A stretch of 64,000 nucleotides of DNA from the NCBI GenBank assembly GCA_037102815.1, contig BTPP01000002.1, positions 6,037,464-6,101,463 of the forward strand. Direction: 5' to 3'. The notes under the pieces were generated by a model, which had not been told where the DNA came from, searched no databases, and saw only the letters and a program-made list of their open reading frames with translations. The DNA comes from Neurospora intermedia (Eukaryota > Ascomycota > Sordariomycetes > Sordariales > Sordariaceae). Position 1 is the stretch's first letter. Each line of letters begins with the position of its first letter. Made by a program: the position numbers and the translations under genes. Of this stretch, positions 45,752 through 56,900 are shown piece after piece.

Positions 45752-47531
45752 ATGTCTAAAGGCAAGATGTCCTCCGGCTCGACAAACCGCTCGACGTGGG
45801 CTTTGTTTGTCTTTTCTCTACTGGCCACGGCAGTGTGCAGACATGGAGCAAACGCCACAATTCTCAACTCCAATCTCACAACCAACCCATCGTTTCGACA
45901 GCAATGCCCCAATTTGACCTCCTTTCAACGGTCCTCAACTTGTCCCGGCCTCCTGGGGATTTTTCCCGATAACAACACCGCCATCCAACACTTTAACGTT
46001 CCATGGTCCTGTCCGCCCAAATGCCTGTCTATCCGATCTTCACCCGCCTCTTCCTCCCTCTCTGCCTCCTCATCCTCCTCATCTTCTTCCCCAGCGTCCT
46101 TCTCTCCGTCTTATCCGTCATACGCTGCATCGGATATTTCTGCTACTATGTCCTCCGCATCTTCTTCTTCATTTCTTGGTTGCTCCCTGACCCACGCCGG
46201 TAAATGCAGCACAGCCGAGAACGTGTACTGCTTGTTTTCCTTTCAGAATTTCCGAAACGGACAGGGACTAATCCTAATCGTTTCACCCACCACGGTCGCA
46301 AACCTACTGGGCATGGGGGCCTTGGATGACGGCCCAGCTCTTTGGGCTTCTCATGTTCGAAAGCAGCGGGAAACGCCGTACCAGGTTACGGACGTGAAGG
46401 GCAAAGGAAAAGGCGTAGTGGCCACCAGGCCCATCAAACAAGGGGAGATCCTCATGGTGGATGTCCCGGCTTTGTTGATAAGTGGAGAGTTCTTGAGAGA
46501 AACTGAACGAGAGGGGAAGGGGCATCTGAGAAGACGGATGGTGAAGAGGGGGCTGGAGCAGTTGCCGGAAAGCACGAGACGCAAGGTGTTGGAGCTGCAA
46601 AAGAGACCGGGAAGTTACGAGATCGACGCAATCTTGGGGATCAACCTCAAGGGCCTAGGAGGTGATCGTTTAGAAACGGATTCGGCTCTGGCACTGTTGG
46701 AGGAACAAGAGTCGGATGAGCACGGGGAGGGGATGGTGGGGTTGTTTGCCGAGGTTGCGGTAGGTTTCGAGGATTGACGTCGAAAATGGCAGGAGATGCT
46801 GACTGAATGACCAGCGGATCAACCACTCCTGCCGACCAAAGTGAGTTCCATATACCCACATGGTGCCGAAGGAAGCTAACGGCTTGTTGCAGCGCTCGCC
46901 TCCGATTCTCCAAGAACCGACTTGCCATGGAAGTCATATCCTACCGGCCCATCTTTCCGGGGGAAGAGATTCTCATCAGTTGTACGCTTTCGCCCTGCCT
47001 CCAAATGCGGATCCAAAGCTGACGAACACAGACACCCCCCTCACCCTCCCCCCCTCGGACCGCCATCACTTTCTCCAACAAAACCACCACTTCACCTGCC
47101 ACTGCCCGCTCTGCACTTCTCTGTCCGACGACCCCTCGGCTAATACTCCCGCCGCCGAATCCTACTCTCGTTGCCAGCACCTGAACGAGCTATGGACCAC
47201 GATGCTTCACGCCAAGTCAGAAGGCTTCTTCCAAGACGCTATCAACATCCTGAAGGATTGGCTCAACTTTGCCGAGGTGGAAGGACTCTTGCCATTAATG
47301 GGAGAGTATCACGGGGTTATGGCGGAGTTGCATCTTATGCTGGCGGAACGGGGAAGCCCTGGGGGTAAAGAGGTGGACAGAGACCTAGCGCTGAGGGGGG
47401 CGTTGAGGGAGGCCAGGATGGCGTTCGATGCGTGGGTGAGGTTGGGAAGTGTTGATGGTGGGAAGACGGAGGATGCGAGGGTATTTCTCGAAAGGGTGTT
47501 CAAGTTGAAGGAAAGGAGAAAAGGAAGATGA
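45752..47531 (+). CDS. SET-domain protein with N-terminal signal peptide
   Basis: Exons 45752-46759, 46815-46840, 46893-46981 and 47032-47531; introns of 55, 52 and 50 bp; 540 residues. All junctions keep the frame and rebuild the SET core: GKGVVATRPIKQGE, RINHSCRPN at 337-345 across a 26-bp exon, LRFSKNRLAMEVISYRPIFPGEEILISY, then a C-x-C...C cluster (CHCPLC) after SET. Residues 1-36 look like a signal peptide; residues about 95-135 are a Ser run. SET proteins of this kind, with a secretory N-terminus, form a known but uncharacterised fungal group. NHSC and the GEEI/Y pocket are intact, so methyltransferase activity is possible; the substrate is unknown. Confidence 0.85.
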
Positions 47532-48018
47532 GGTTTTATGAAATGGCTTCAGTCGACAATGGACCGGGACGTGAGCGGCCTTCCCAACTCAGGAGAGGTA
47601 TTCTCCGGTATCCAAAAACAGTCATCATCCCCAACTTCCAAGAGTACCATCGATAGGATTATCAACGATAAGCCCATTCTTCCGCTTGCACATATTCAGC
47701 AAGTGTCTTGACATCCACCAATCGCGTTCCGCAATTGTGGCACGCATTGTTACGTTGCAAGGGTCCGCTCAACACCAAGACTCCAATCAAGCGATACGAT
47801 AACCCGGCAAGAAACGACGACCCCACGTGCCGGAGATACACCAAAGACTGGCTGCTTTGTCAATCTTTACCCTCGGGTCGTAAATCTACAGCATGGCTGA
47901 ACGTGGGGATTGCTGATTCGGGAGTTAGTCTTTGTCAACGGAGATATAAACCATTGACTTCCCGCTCCAACTGTCTCTTCTTCTGCCTTTGTCCTCGCCG
48001 TCTTCCTCCACCGACACC
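47532..48018. other. Intergenic
   Basis: 487 bp between SET and phosphodiesterase genes, with the promoter of the latter; no other feature seen. Confidence 0.35.
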
Positions 48019-49382
48019 ATGTCTTCCACCCTCTCAACCCTCAGCTGGCTAGCCCTCGTAGCACCAGCCCTCGCCCTCCCCAGCCATGGAGCGCCGGGCA
48101 AGAACCAGACGGGCATCAAACCCATCACGAGAATCCAGCTTGGCCCCCGACCGTACTGGCTAATCGACCAGATGGAGGACTCCCCCCTCAAGACCAAGCT
48201 CCAATCTTGCTCCGAAAAGGAGATGCGCCCCAGCCGTTGGAGCATCGGTCACCGTGGCGGCGGCACGTTGCAGTTTCCCGAGGAGACGAAGGCGAGCATC
48301 CTGGCTGGTGTAAGTGTCTTTTCGAATCCTAAAAGGTGACTGTGATACTGACAGAGAGACAGACGCGTATGGGCGCGGGAATCGAAGAGTGCGACGTAAC
48401 CTTTACCTCCGACCGGCAGCTCATCTGCCGGCACTCGCAATGCGACCTGCACACCACCACCAACATCCTCACGATCCCTTCGCTGGCCGCCAAGTGCACC
48501 GTCCCTTTTACTGCCTACAACGCCACGACCAAGCAATCGGCAACCGCCAAGTGCTGCACCAGTGACTTCACCCTCGCCGAGCTCACCGAAACCAAGGAGC
48601 TCTGCTCAAAGATGGACTCTTCCAATCCCCAGGCTACTACACCGGAGGAATACCAGGGCAATGTACCCGGCTACCGCACCACGCTCTACTCCGGCCCCGG
48701 AACCTGCCACAAGCTGTTGACCGTCAAGGAGTACATTGCGCTCGTCGACGCGCTGGGCCTGGACTTTACGCCGGAGCTGAAGACGCCGGAGGTCAAGATG
48801 CCTTTTGGTTCCATCAACTTTACGCAAGAAGCGTTCGCCCAGCAGTTGATCGACCAGTTCAAGGCGGCGAAGATTGACCCCAAGCGCGTCTGGCTCCAGA
48901 GCTTCTTGTATGACGACGTATTGTACTGGCTGCGCGCCGAGCCGGAGTTCGCAAAGCAGGCAATTCTTCTCGACGAGTCGGGTGATGCGCCGAGCACCAT
49001 CTCCGCTGCCACTGCTTCCCTGGCAAAGTATGCGCAAGACGGCGTCAAGATCGTGGCTCCTCCCCTCCAGTATCTGGTGTCGACTGTCACCGACCAGGAC
49101 GGCAAGGTCAAGGTTGTTGCGAGCGAGTATGCCAAGCAGGCGAAGAAGCTTGGGTTGAAGGTGATCACCTGGAGTTTGGAACGATCCGGATGGCTTGCGG
49201 ACAGCACCAAAGGAGGGTATTACTACTCGACGATTGCGAATGCCACGGCGGCAAGGGGAGAGGGCGTTGTGTACGAGCTACTCGATGTTCTGGCAAGCAA
49301 GGAGGTCGGGGCGATTGCCGTTTTCAGTGACTGGAGCGCGACCGTCAGTTACTATGCGAATTGCTTTGGGTTGTTTCCTTGA
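48019..49382 (+). CDS. Secreted glycerophosphodiester phosphodiesterase
   Basis: Exons 48019-48309 and 48363-49382; 53-bp intron (GTAAGT...ACAG), phase 0; 436 residues. Hydrolyses glycerophosphodiesters to sn-glycerol-3-phosphate and an alcohol, a way to scavenge phosphate and choline or inositol outside the cell. Residues 1-20 are a signal peptide. The GDPD active site is complete at its start: GHRGG (His78, Arg79), EECDV (Glu106 and Asp108, metal ligands) and CRHSQCD (His121). Later strands WLQSF and ITWSLERSG fit the TIM barrel. The intron falls between the HRGG and the E-x-D motifs. No membrane span follows, so it is secreted or wall-bound. Confidence 0.92.
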
Positions 49383-49857
49383 TTGCGCTTGTTCTTGTAC
49401 ATACCAGACTGTGGTCTTGGGAGACTCTGTGGTCCAACGGATGGAATTGAGCCTCGTTTGCCAGTTGTTGTGATATCTGTCGGCGTCCGAAGTCGTCTGT
49501 GCCCGATCGTCGGAGGTGTCGTGCTTTCGTACGTAAATTGGATCGTCTCTTCCATGGGCCGTCCTGGGGCTGGAGAAAGGCTTCAGCGTTAGTTTTGCCG
49601 TGGAGTGGGCTGCCTGTGATTAGCCGTCGTCTCATTGGTCGAATGTTCGCCAGGAGGATCACGGAGGTGGGTGGAATGATGGGCTGTTAGTGCATGTCCA
49701 CTATACTACGGTATCCAGCGAGCTGTACTATCACTTATACATTTTTCCCTGCCTGGGAACGAACGGCAGCACGAAGGGTAACCTGACAGAATGTAGAGGT
49801 ACCGAGGCTGAGGCTGCAGTCGTCCGCATTCCAACGTCCGAGCTCCGGATTATACAC
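49383..49857. other. Intergenic
   Basis: 475 bp of normal composition before the truncated frame at 49858; no gene seen. Confidence 0.35.
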
Positions 49858-50036
49858 ATGTCGCTGACCGAAACGATGACGGATTTCCTAGAGACGCAGG
49901 CTGAATCTACAATGACAATTGATGACAAGATCGAGGGACTGGAAGAACATGAGTCTAGGGCTAGTCTCAACGAAGTCCAAGAGACCCTTCTCGGCAAAGT
50001 CGGCAAGGCCATCGACAGTCAGACCAAAAGCTCTAC
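49858..50036 (+). pseudogene. 5' end of an ORF interrupted by the copia LTR
   Basis: An ATG at 49858 opens an acidic frame (MSLTETMTDFLETQAEST..., then EHESRASLNEVQETLLGKVGKA) that runs unbroken for about 60 codons into the copia LTR at 50037. The continuation inside the LTR is not a protein. The most likely reading is a gene cut by the insertion, with its 3' part displaced or lost with the chromosome end. The protein family is not recognisable from this piece, and it could be a chance frame. Confidence 0.4.
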
Positions 50037-50213
50037 TGTTGGTGGGTCCCTGGCATTCACTGGGCACAGCATTCACTGGGCCCAGTCCCCACTCTGTGCC
50101 CTGCCCAGACCGCACCATATCTAGCCTTCCAGACTCTGCCAGTCTCCCTTTCTCTCTATAGCACACACTCAATTAATCGTATCCAACCGCTTGATCTCGT
50201 TGGTGATCTCACA
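50037..50213 (+). repeat. Copia 5' LTR (177 bp)
   Basis: Starts TGTTGG and ends CTCACA, directly followed by the primer-binding site. It is of normal composition with plentiful CpA and TpG. The right boundary is fixed by the primer site; the left is inferred from the TG start, and no second copy in the window confirms it. Confidence 0.7.
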
Positions 50214-50225
50214 GGTTATGAGCCC
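50214..50225 (+). promoter_or_regulatory. Half-tRNA primer-binding site of the copia element
   Basis: GGTTATGAGCCC abuts the LTR end. Its complement matches the anticodon arm of fungal initiator methionine tRNA (around CTCATAACC), as known for Drosophila copia and yeast Ty5, which prime from a cut tRNA fragment rather than the 3' CCA end. Confidence 0.75.
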
Positions 50226-51288
50226 TCTCTAACCTTCCCTGTGATTGCATTTGATAAGCGTATCGTTAATTTCAATAAGGCGCTGTAGTACCGGGTTAAA
50301 AGAAGCAATGCGACCTTCGTCGACTTGACGACTCGCCCGCTCGCCTACAAGCTAGCCTCGCTATATGAAGATTCTCGCTAATACTTGTTGTATAGCGACC
50401 CCTCCCTCGAATTAATTATTGATTTATTTAACGGACTAGTTATCGGTTTATTTATTATTGAATTAAGCGATTTAATAAAATTAATTAATAGCTAGTTTAG
50501 CGACTATTAATTTTCTTTTTCTTAATATATCGTTAAACCCTCCTATGCCTACGACGATTATTAGTTCGTTGTTGGTTCTCCTCTTTGGTGACTATAATAT
50601 CGCTAATTGGTATTAGGGATTTATAGCCGAGTTTGATTATTTTTAGTTTGCTGAGTATGTTTTTAAGATAGTCCTGGAGCCCGATAAGGTAATAGAGCCC
50701 GAGAAGTACAATACTTAGTAGACTAAACGTATTAATACTAATAAGATCTTATTTTCTACTTTTAAGAACCTTAATATTAATATTATTTTGAATATTAATA
50801 GTTAGAATAGAACCGGTAGAAACCCAAAGGTTATATATAATTTTATTTAGTTTTGTATTACCTGTATTACTAAAGAGGTTTATAGCGAAGTTTTCGCTAA
50901 ATATTTGGCTATTAAGTATACTAACTTCGATACTATAGCTTCTTTTTTTAGCCGTTATACTTTGCTACGCAAGTGTGTTAAAGATGCGAAGTTTAAAATC
51001 GACCACGATTTTGAGCTTACTTTCTTTTATAACGTTGTAAAGGCCGTTTACCCTATCGATACTAAATATTAGGTAGCCGCTTTGGAAATTAAAAAGTTGG
51101 ATATTGGAACCTTCCTATCGAAGTTTGGTAATATTAGTAATATTAAGTCCCGTACTAGTATTAATGTTAATATTTAGAGGTTGGCTAATAATAATAATAA
51201 TAATAATGCTAATAAGAATAATAATAATAATAGCAATAGTAGTTCGACTAATAAGAAGAAGGATAATAATAAGAGAATTGATTATACT
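50226..51288 (+). pseudogene. Copia gag remnant (5' part)
   Basis: RIP-mutated Gag coding sequence with many stops that were CAA/CAG or TGG codons. A gag-like WY.GFIAEF stretch is visible at about 50590-50640. A Asn-rich, Lys-rich segment leads to DYTCHK, the first half of a zinc knuckle, where the chromovirus begins at 51289. Confidence 0.65.
51284..51288 (+). repeat. Left copy of 5-bp target duplication
   Basis: ATACT before the chromovirus; the right copy at 59514-59518 is GTACT. The one difference, A for G, is a RIP-type transition. Confidence 0.75.
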
Positions 51289-51527
51289 TGTCACAAGCAT
51301 TACTACTATGTTCCTGTATATAGATAGAGAGTGCTGCACTACATAGTACAGTCAGCTATATAGCTGCCTGAGTGTAGTACAACAGTTACGTATATACGTG
51401 CTGTGGTCCGTGTACCGGACCTACGTACGTATACCCTACATAATTCTCGTACGCGTATAGGATTCTCTTCCTATTCCTTGCACAACAATTAAAGTTTTAC
51501 TTTAGTGCTTGCTTGCGCCCTGTAATA
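51289..51527 (+). repeat. Chromovirus 5' LTR (239 bp)
   Basis: Begins TGTCACAAGCATTACTAC and ends TGTAATA (from TGACA by RIP). It aligns base for base with 59275-59513, with differences almost all C/T or G/A. It keeps more CpA/TpG than the internal region. Confidence 0.93.
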
Positions 51528-51819
51528 CTTTATTGTGCCTAACCTTCGTATTAAAGCGTAATAAGTGAGTTCGGTCGAATTAAGTTTAGTAGAAATTAAT
51601 ATAGTAAAGCGGTTCTCGCGAAACTTACTCTTTAACGAATTGTATAATTGTTAATAGCGAGTTAGAAACTCTAGTAATATTAAAATCGACCCTAGAATAG
51701 TAAATAAGTACTTAAGAACAACGAGGGCACAGTTATTATTATACGATACGGTAAAAGAATATTTCCTTTTTTATTATTACTATTAATAAATTATTAATTT
51801 AATCGTTTACTTAAGTAAG

Positions 51820-53955
51820 ATGTCTAATAATTAAGATTAGAACGGCGATAGTTAAATCGACTTCGCTATAGTCTTTCCTACCCTACTCGAAGGTTATAAT
51901 ATATTATTCGCAATTTATAGTAATAATTCTAATATTAGCCTACAAATCTTATTTAACTTCGTAGTATAAGTTAGGGGTTACGAAGAGGTTATAAAGTTTC
52001 TATACTATTTTAATAAAAAGATTAAATTATTCGACGAGAATATTATAGTTGAATAAAAGAAGTTTAGGAACTACGAATGTAATATTGAAACCTATATTAA
52101 GAAAATGAATTACGAGATAGGATAGATTATTAGTTATATTAATAAATTCGAGAATATTAAAAAGTAGTTTATAGACTAATTGAAAGTCTTATAAATTTAG
52201 TATAATTAGGTTCTTAAGGATAATATATTTTTGGAATAGAAGTTGGTTATAATTGAAAAAGAGAAAGTAATTTAGGAAAGTAATATAATTAAAATTATTA
52301 TTAAGAAGGAGAATAATTACTAAATTATCTTCGATCTATTAGCTATAGTTAACGCTACGTTTAACGAATTTAAGTAGGAATATAATAATATATATATTAT
52401 TACTAAAATTACGTAGGAGGAGTCTATTAAATTGTAGGAGGATTTTAAAATCGTTCGAGATAATTTATATTTAGTTAAAGAAAGTATATTCGTCGTTGAA
52501 AATAACTTAGTAGTAGTATAAGATTAGTTTAAGGCTACTAATAAGAATAAGTTCTAAGCTATAATCGAGGAGATTTTGGATAAAGATATTAATAAACGAG
52601 ACGGTAGCCCTAGAGGATCGGGTAAGGGAACTAGCTTTAGCCCCAGTAATATAAGCGGCGGTCTTAGCGGTAATAGCCCTAAAGGATCGGGTATAAGTAT
52701 TTTTAATATAGTAAGCGGCGGTCCTAACAATAGCGGCCTTAGAGGATCGAATATAGGTTTCCTTAATATAGGCGGCGGTCCTAAAGGTGGAGGATTCCCT
52801 AGCGGACCTAGAGGCCCCGGCGGTAGTAGAGGATTCTTTAGCGGATTTGGAAATTTTAGTAACGGAGGCCCCGGAGGATTCGGTAGTCCTAGCGGCGCCC
52901 CTTTCTAGCCTATACCTATAGGTAGTTATTATTATAAGGCACTTTATAAAAATTCTAAGTATTTTAACGGCGAGGAAACGGATATAATTAAATATTATAA
53001 TACTTATAGCGCTTAGAATTTAATTATTCGTAATTATTAGTTGATAGATAGATATAAGTTCCTTAACGAATTATTTAAATTCCTTTATATTATAGTTTGT
53101 TTGAGTAGTAAAGTTAAAGTTAGTATTAGTGAGTATTATTAATTTATTCTTAATAATTTTTACTATTTAGTTTATTGGAAGTAGAAGATAGGCGAGGAGT
53201 TCCTTATTTATTTGAACGAACGTTATAAGTAAAGCGACTTTATAATTATAGTGGAGAAGGAACTACTAAACTTTAAATAAATTAGTAAGTATATTAATTA
53301 TAAGGACTTCGAGGTTAGATTCGTTTCGTTAGTAGATTATTATAATTATAATATAGTAATTAAGGTCCGCCTTTTATACTAGAAGGTATTTAAATTACTA
53401 ACTAATTTAGTTTCTTATTATTATATCCAATTAGAATATAATAATTGGAAGGGATAGTCCGCCCTATTCTATAGTATTACTAAAGTATATACTAGAGTAT
53501 TACTTTGCGACGACTATATTTAAGCGACTAATAATAATAATAATAATAATAATAGTAATAGTAGTAGTAGTAATAAGTAGAAAGACCCCAATTTAATAGA
53601 TATTGACCGAGCGAAGCTTATAGAAATTTATAAGGATGTTTTGTAGGAACGTTACAATAAGAGTAATTATATAAATTGCGGTAAAGGAAAGTATTTGGCT
53701 AAGGATTATAGAAGTAATATTAATTATAATCCTAAAGGAAAGTAGGCTAATTAATTTAATTTAAATATTACTATACGTTAAAAGTCTAGTATAAGCGCGC
53801 CGATTACTAACCGCGCTATAGTAGATACAATTAATCCCATATTAGCAATACTAACGGCCCTAACCGCTCTAACTCCCGCCGCTCTAACCTAGTAGGGAAA
53901 TAGCGAACCTTAGGGCTAAATTGTACCCCAGGGTATTTAGGGACCCGAAAAGGAA
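51820..53955 (+). pseudogene. Chromovirus gag relic
   Basis: The frame from ATG 51820 reads MSNN*D*NGDS*, where stops are former Gln codons. A Gly/Ser-rich repeat region (about 52576-52908) stays open because its codons lack CpA. At about 53670-53710 the zinc knuckle is still visible as NCGKGKYLAKDY; three of its four zinc ligands now read as Tyr (former Cys or His). Confidence 0.8.
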
Positions 53956-56900
53956 AGATGAGGACGAGTAGATTTAATATTAATATATTTAAATATTAGA
54001 GGATAGAGCTATTTAAATTAAGTAATTTAGAATTCTATAAGTAGAATATAACCCTTCTTTCTATATATCTTTAGTATCCTTAATATAATAGCGAAATAGA
54101 ATATATATTATTAATCGATTCCGGCTACTTAGGAAAAACCTTTATCGATTATTTATTCGCCGAGAAGGCTTATTTAAAGTTTAAAACGCTAAAATAACCG
54201 AAATTATTATACTTAATAGATAGTGCCTTTAATGAATAGGTAAATTAATATATAGAGGCTACTATATATATTAATAATTATAAAGAAATTATTAAGTTCT
54301 TTATAGCTAACTTAGTAGTAGACTACTTAATTATCTTAGGATAGCCCTAGCTATAACTTTATAACCCCGATATTAATTAGGTAGTTAATAAAGTTATTTA
54401 GAACGTAGGATATATAAGAACCTATATAAGCTAATTTCTAGAGGTAGTAGTACTTATAGTAGAAATTTAGAAGGTAGAAGAATTTAAAAAACCCTATACT
54501 TCTAAGGCTAAATTTAAAGAAGAGTTCGATAAGGAGAATAATAGTTCCGAAAATAAAAATAAGTCCGAAGAAGAACCTAATAAGGACGACTTCCTAAATT
54601 AAACGGCTAATATTATAAGGGCCCTTAGAGGGAGTTAAACTATAATAATAGAATCTCTATCTCTACTAGTATATATAAATAATTTTAAAGAACTATTCGG
54701 ACCGGAAAGAAAACCCCTACTAAAGAGAACGAGAGCGCAAGTTAGGGTTATCGGCGGTCGAAGAATCTAGATAATACTATAACTAGAATAAATTAAATAT
54801 ATAATCTTCTAATATTTCGAACCTACGGTTAATATAGCGACGTTAGACCTCTCTAACTTTAAGATTATTAATACGAGAACGTTTCTATTTAATATAAGAA
54901 TAAGAGGAATTTAAGTAAACTCTACTATATAAATAGAGTTCGAAGAAGTATAGAAAAAAAAGAAAGTAATTATTTTTATATTGGCCCTATTAGAAAACGT
55001 TTGGAAGGATATTATATAAGGTAAGGGCGAATTTTATAAACGTTACTTTAAAGATAATAAGGTTTATAATTTTATTAACCTATATAAAAGGGAAGCTGCG
55101 GGTAAAAATATAGGCGATTAATCCCTCTAACCTAGCGAGGCGGCCCGAAACTTCGTTAATTATATTTGTAGGATGGGGTTGAAAGAGGATAGGCAAGAAG
55201 CTAAGGAGCCTATCCTACTAATTAAAACTAATAGGATTTATAGTATTATAGAGGAAAATATATAAAAATTTATAGAGAAGTCTATAAAGCCGAAGTATAC
55301 CCTAAAGTAGGTAAAAGCCTAGTTTCCCAACGAATATAAAAATCTATTATATATTACGAACCTAATAAATACTAAAGTAATCCTAGAGTATTATTTATAC
55401 GATTATAAAATTAAATTAAAGCCGGGAGTAGATTCGTTACCCTATTTTAAAGTAAGACTAATATTACCCTAGGAATTGAAAGTTATTAAATAATAATTGG
55501 ATAATAATTTAGTAAAAGGATTTATCCGGCTATCGATTTTAAATATAGTATTCTTAGTCCTACTAATAAGAAAACTAGGCGGCGGTATAAGAATTTATAT
55601 CAATTATAAAAGTATTAATAAAATTTTATTAAAGAATAAATATTTATTACTATTAATTAAAAAAACGTTAGACGTTATTTATAGGGCTAGGTAGTTTATT
55701 AAAGTCGATATAATTGTAACTTTTAATAAACTATAAATAGCGGAAGGCTATAAATGGTTAATAGTGTTCATTATACAATTCGGACTATACGAATTACTAA
55801 TTTATTTATTTAAATTTTTAAAAGTACCCGCCTCCTTTTAGAACTTTATTAATAATATATTGTATAATATTTTTAATATTTATACAATAGCCTATTTTAA
55901 TAACGTCCTTATCTTCTTAGAAACCTACGAGGATTACGTAAAATACGTTTGAGAAGTCCTTTAATAATTAATTAATACAGGCCTTCAAATTGATATTAAT
56001 AAATATAAATTCTATATATAGCGAATTAAATACTTGGGGCTAATTATTACCCTAGGTGGTATAGAGATAGACCCCGAGAAAATTACGGCGGTAATTACGT
56101 AGGAGGTACTAATTAGCCGGCGTTAATTATAGCGTTTCTTTAAGTTTATTAATTTCTATAGGAGGTTTATCGCTAGTTTTTCGTATATAAGTAAATTATT
56201 ATACGAATTAATAAAGAGGATAGTCGATTAGAAGTAGGATAAGGAATATAATAATACTTTCGAATCTCTAAAGGTAGTATTTATATCCGTACTAGTATTT
56301 AAAATCTACAATTGGGAAAAACCTATAATTATAGAGATTAATACTTCGGATTAGTTATTAAGAGGTACCCTCTCCTAAATATATAATAGGGAATTCTACC
56401 TAGTAATTTATTTCTCAATAAAGTATTCGGCGGTTAAATATAATTATAATATATATAATAAAGAATTGTTAATAGTTATTAAAGCGTTGGAGGAGTAGAG
56501 GCCGGAATTGGAAGGAATTATATAACCTTTCGAAATTATTATAGATTATAAGAATTTAAAGACGTTTAGTACTATAAAGAAATTTACCCCCCGGTATATA
56601 TAGTAATTTGAATTTCTATCCAAATTCAACTTTATAATTAAATACCGGCCGGGGTCGATAAACATTAGATCCGACGCTCTAAGTTGCAAATTAAAGTATA
56701 TCCTTAAGGATAAAATAGACGATAGGTTGAAAATTAAAAAAAAACTGTTTATCGAATTAGAATACTTTAATTAATCTTTTAATAGCGAATAATTTTTAGA
56801 TATCGATAGAGAAAGGTTTATAGTAAACGTTATATTTAAGGACGGATCCCCCTTAGTAATATATATTCTAGAAAATAGCTTCAAAGAAGGAGACGAAAAA

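Noticed and set aside
51104-51346. Ile-rich open frames on both strands
   Set aside because: They arise from AT-rich RIP-mutated copia gag and extend into the chromovirus LTR; not genes.
51309-51527. Chromovirus LTR starting at TGTTCC (51309)
   Set aside because: Similarity between the two LTRs extends 20 bases further left to TGTCAC, which pairs with GTGACA at the other end and gives a 5-bp target duplication.
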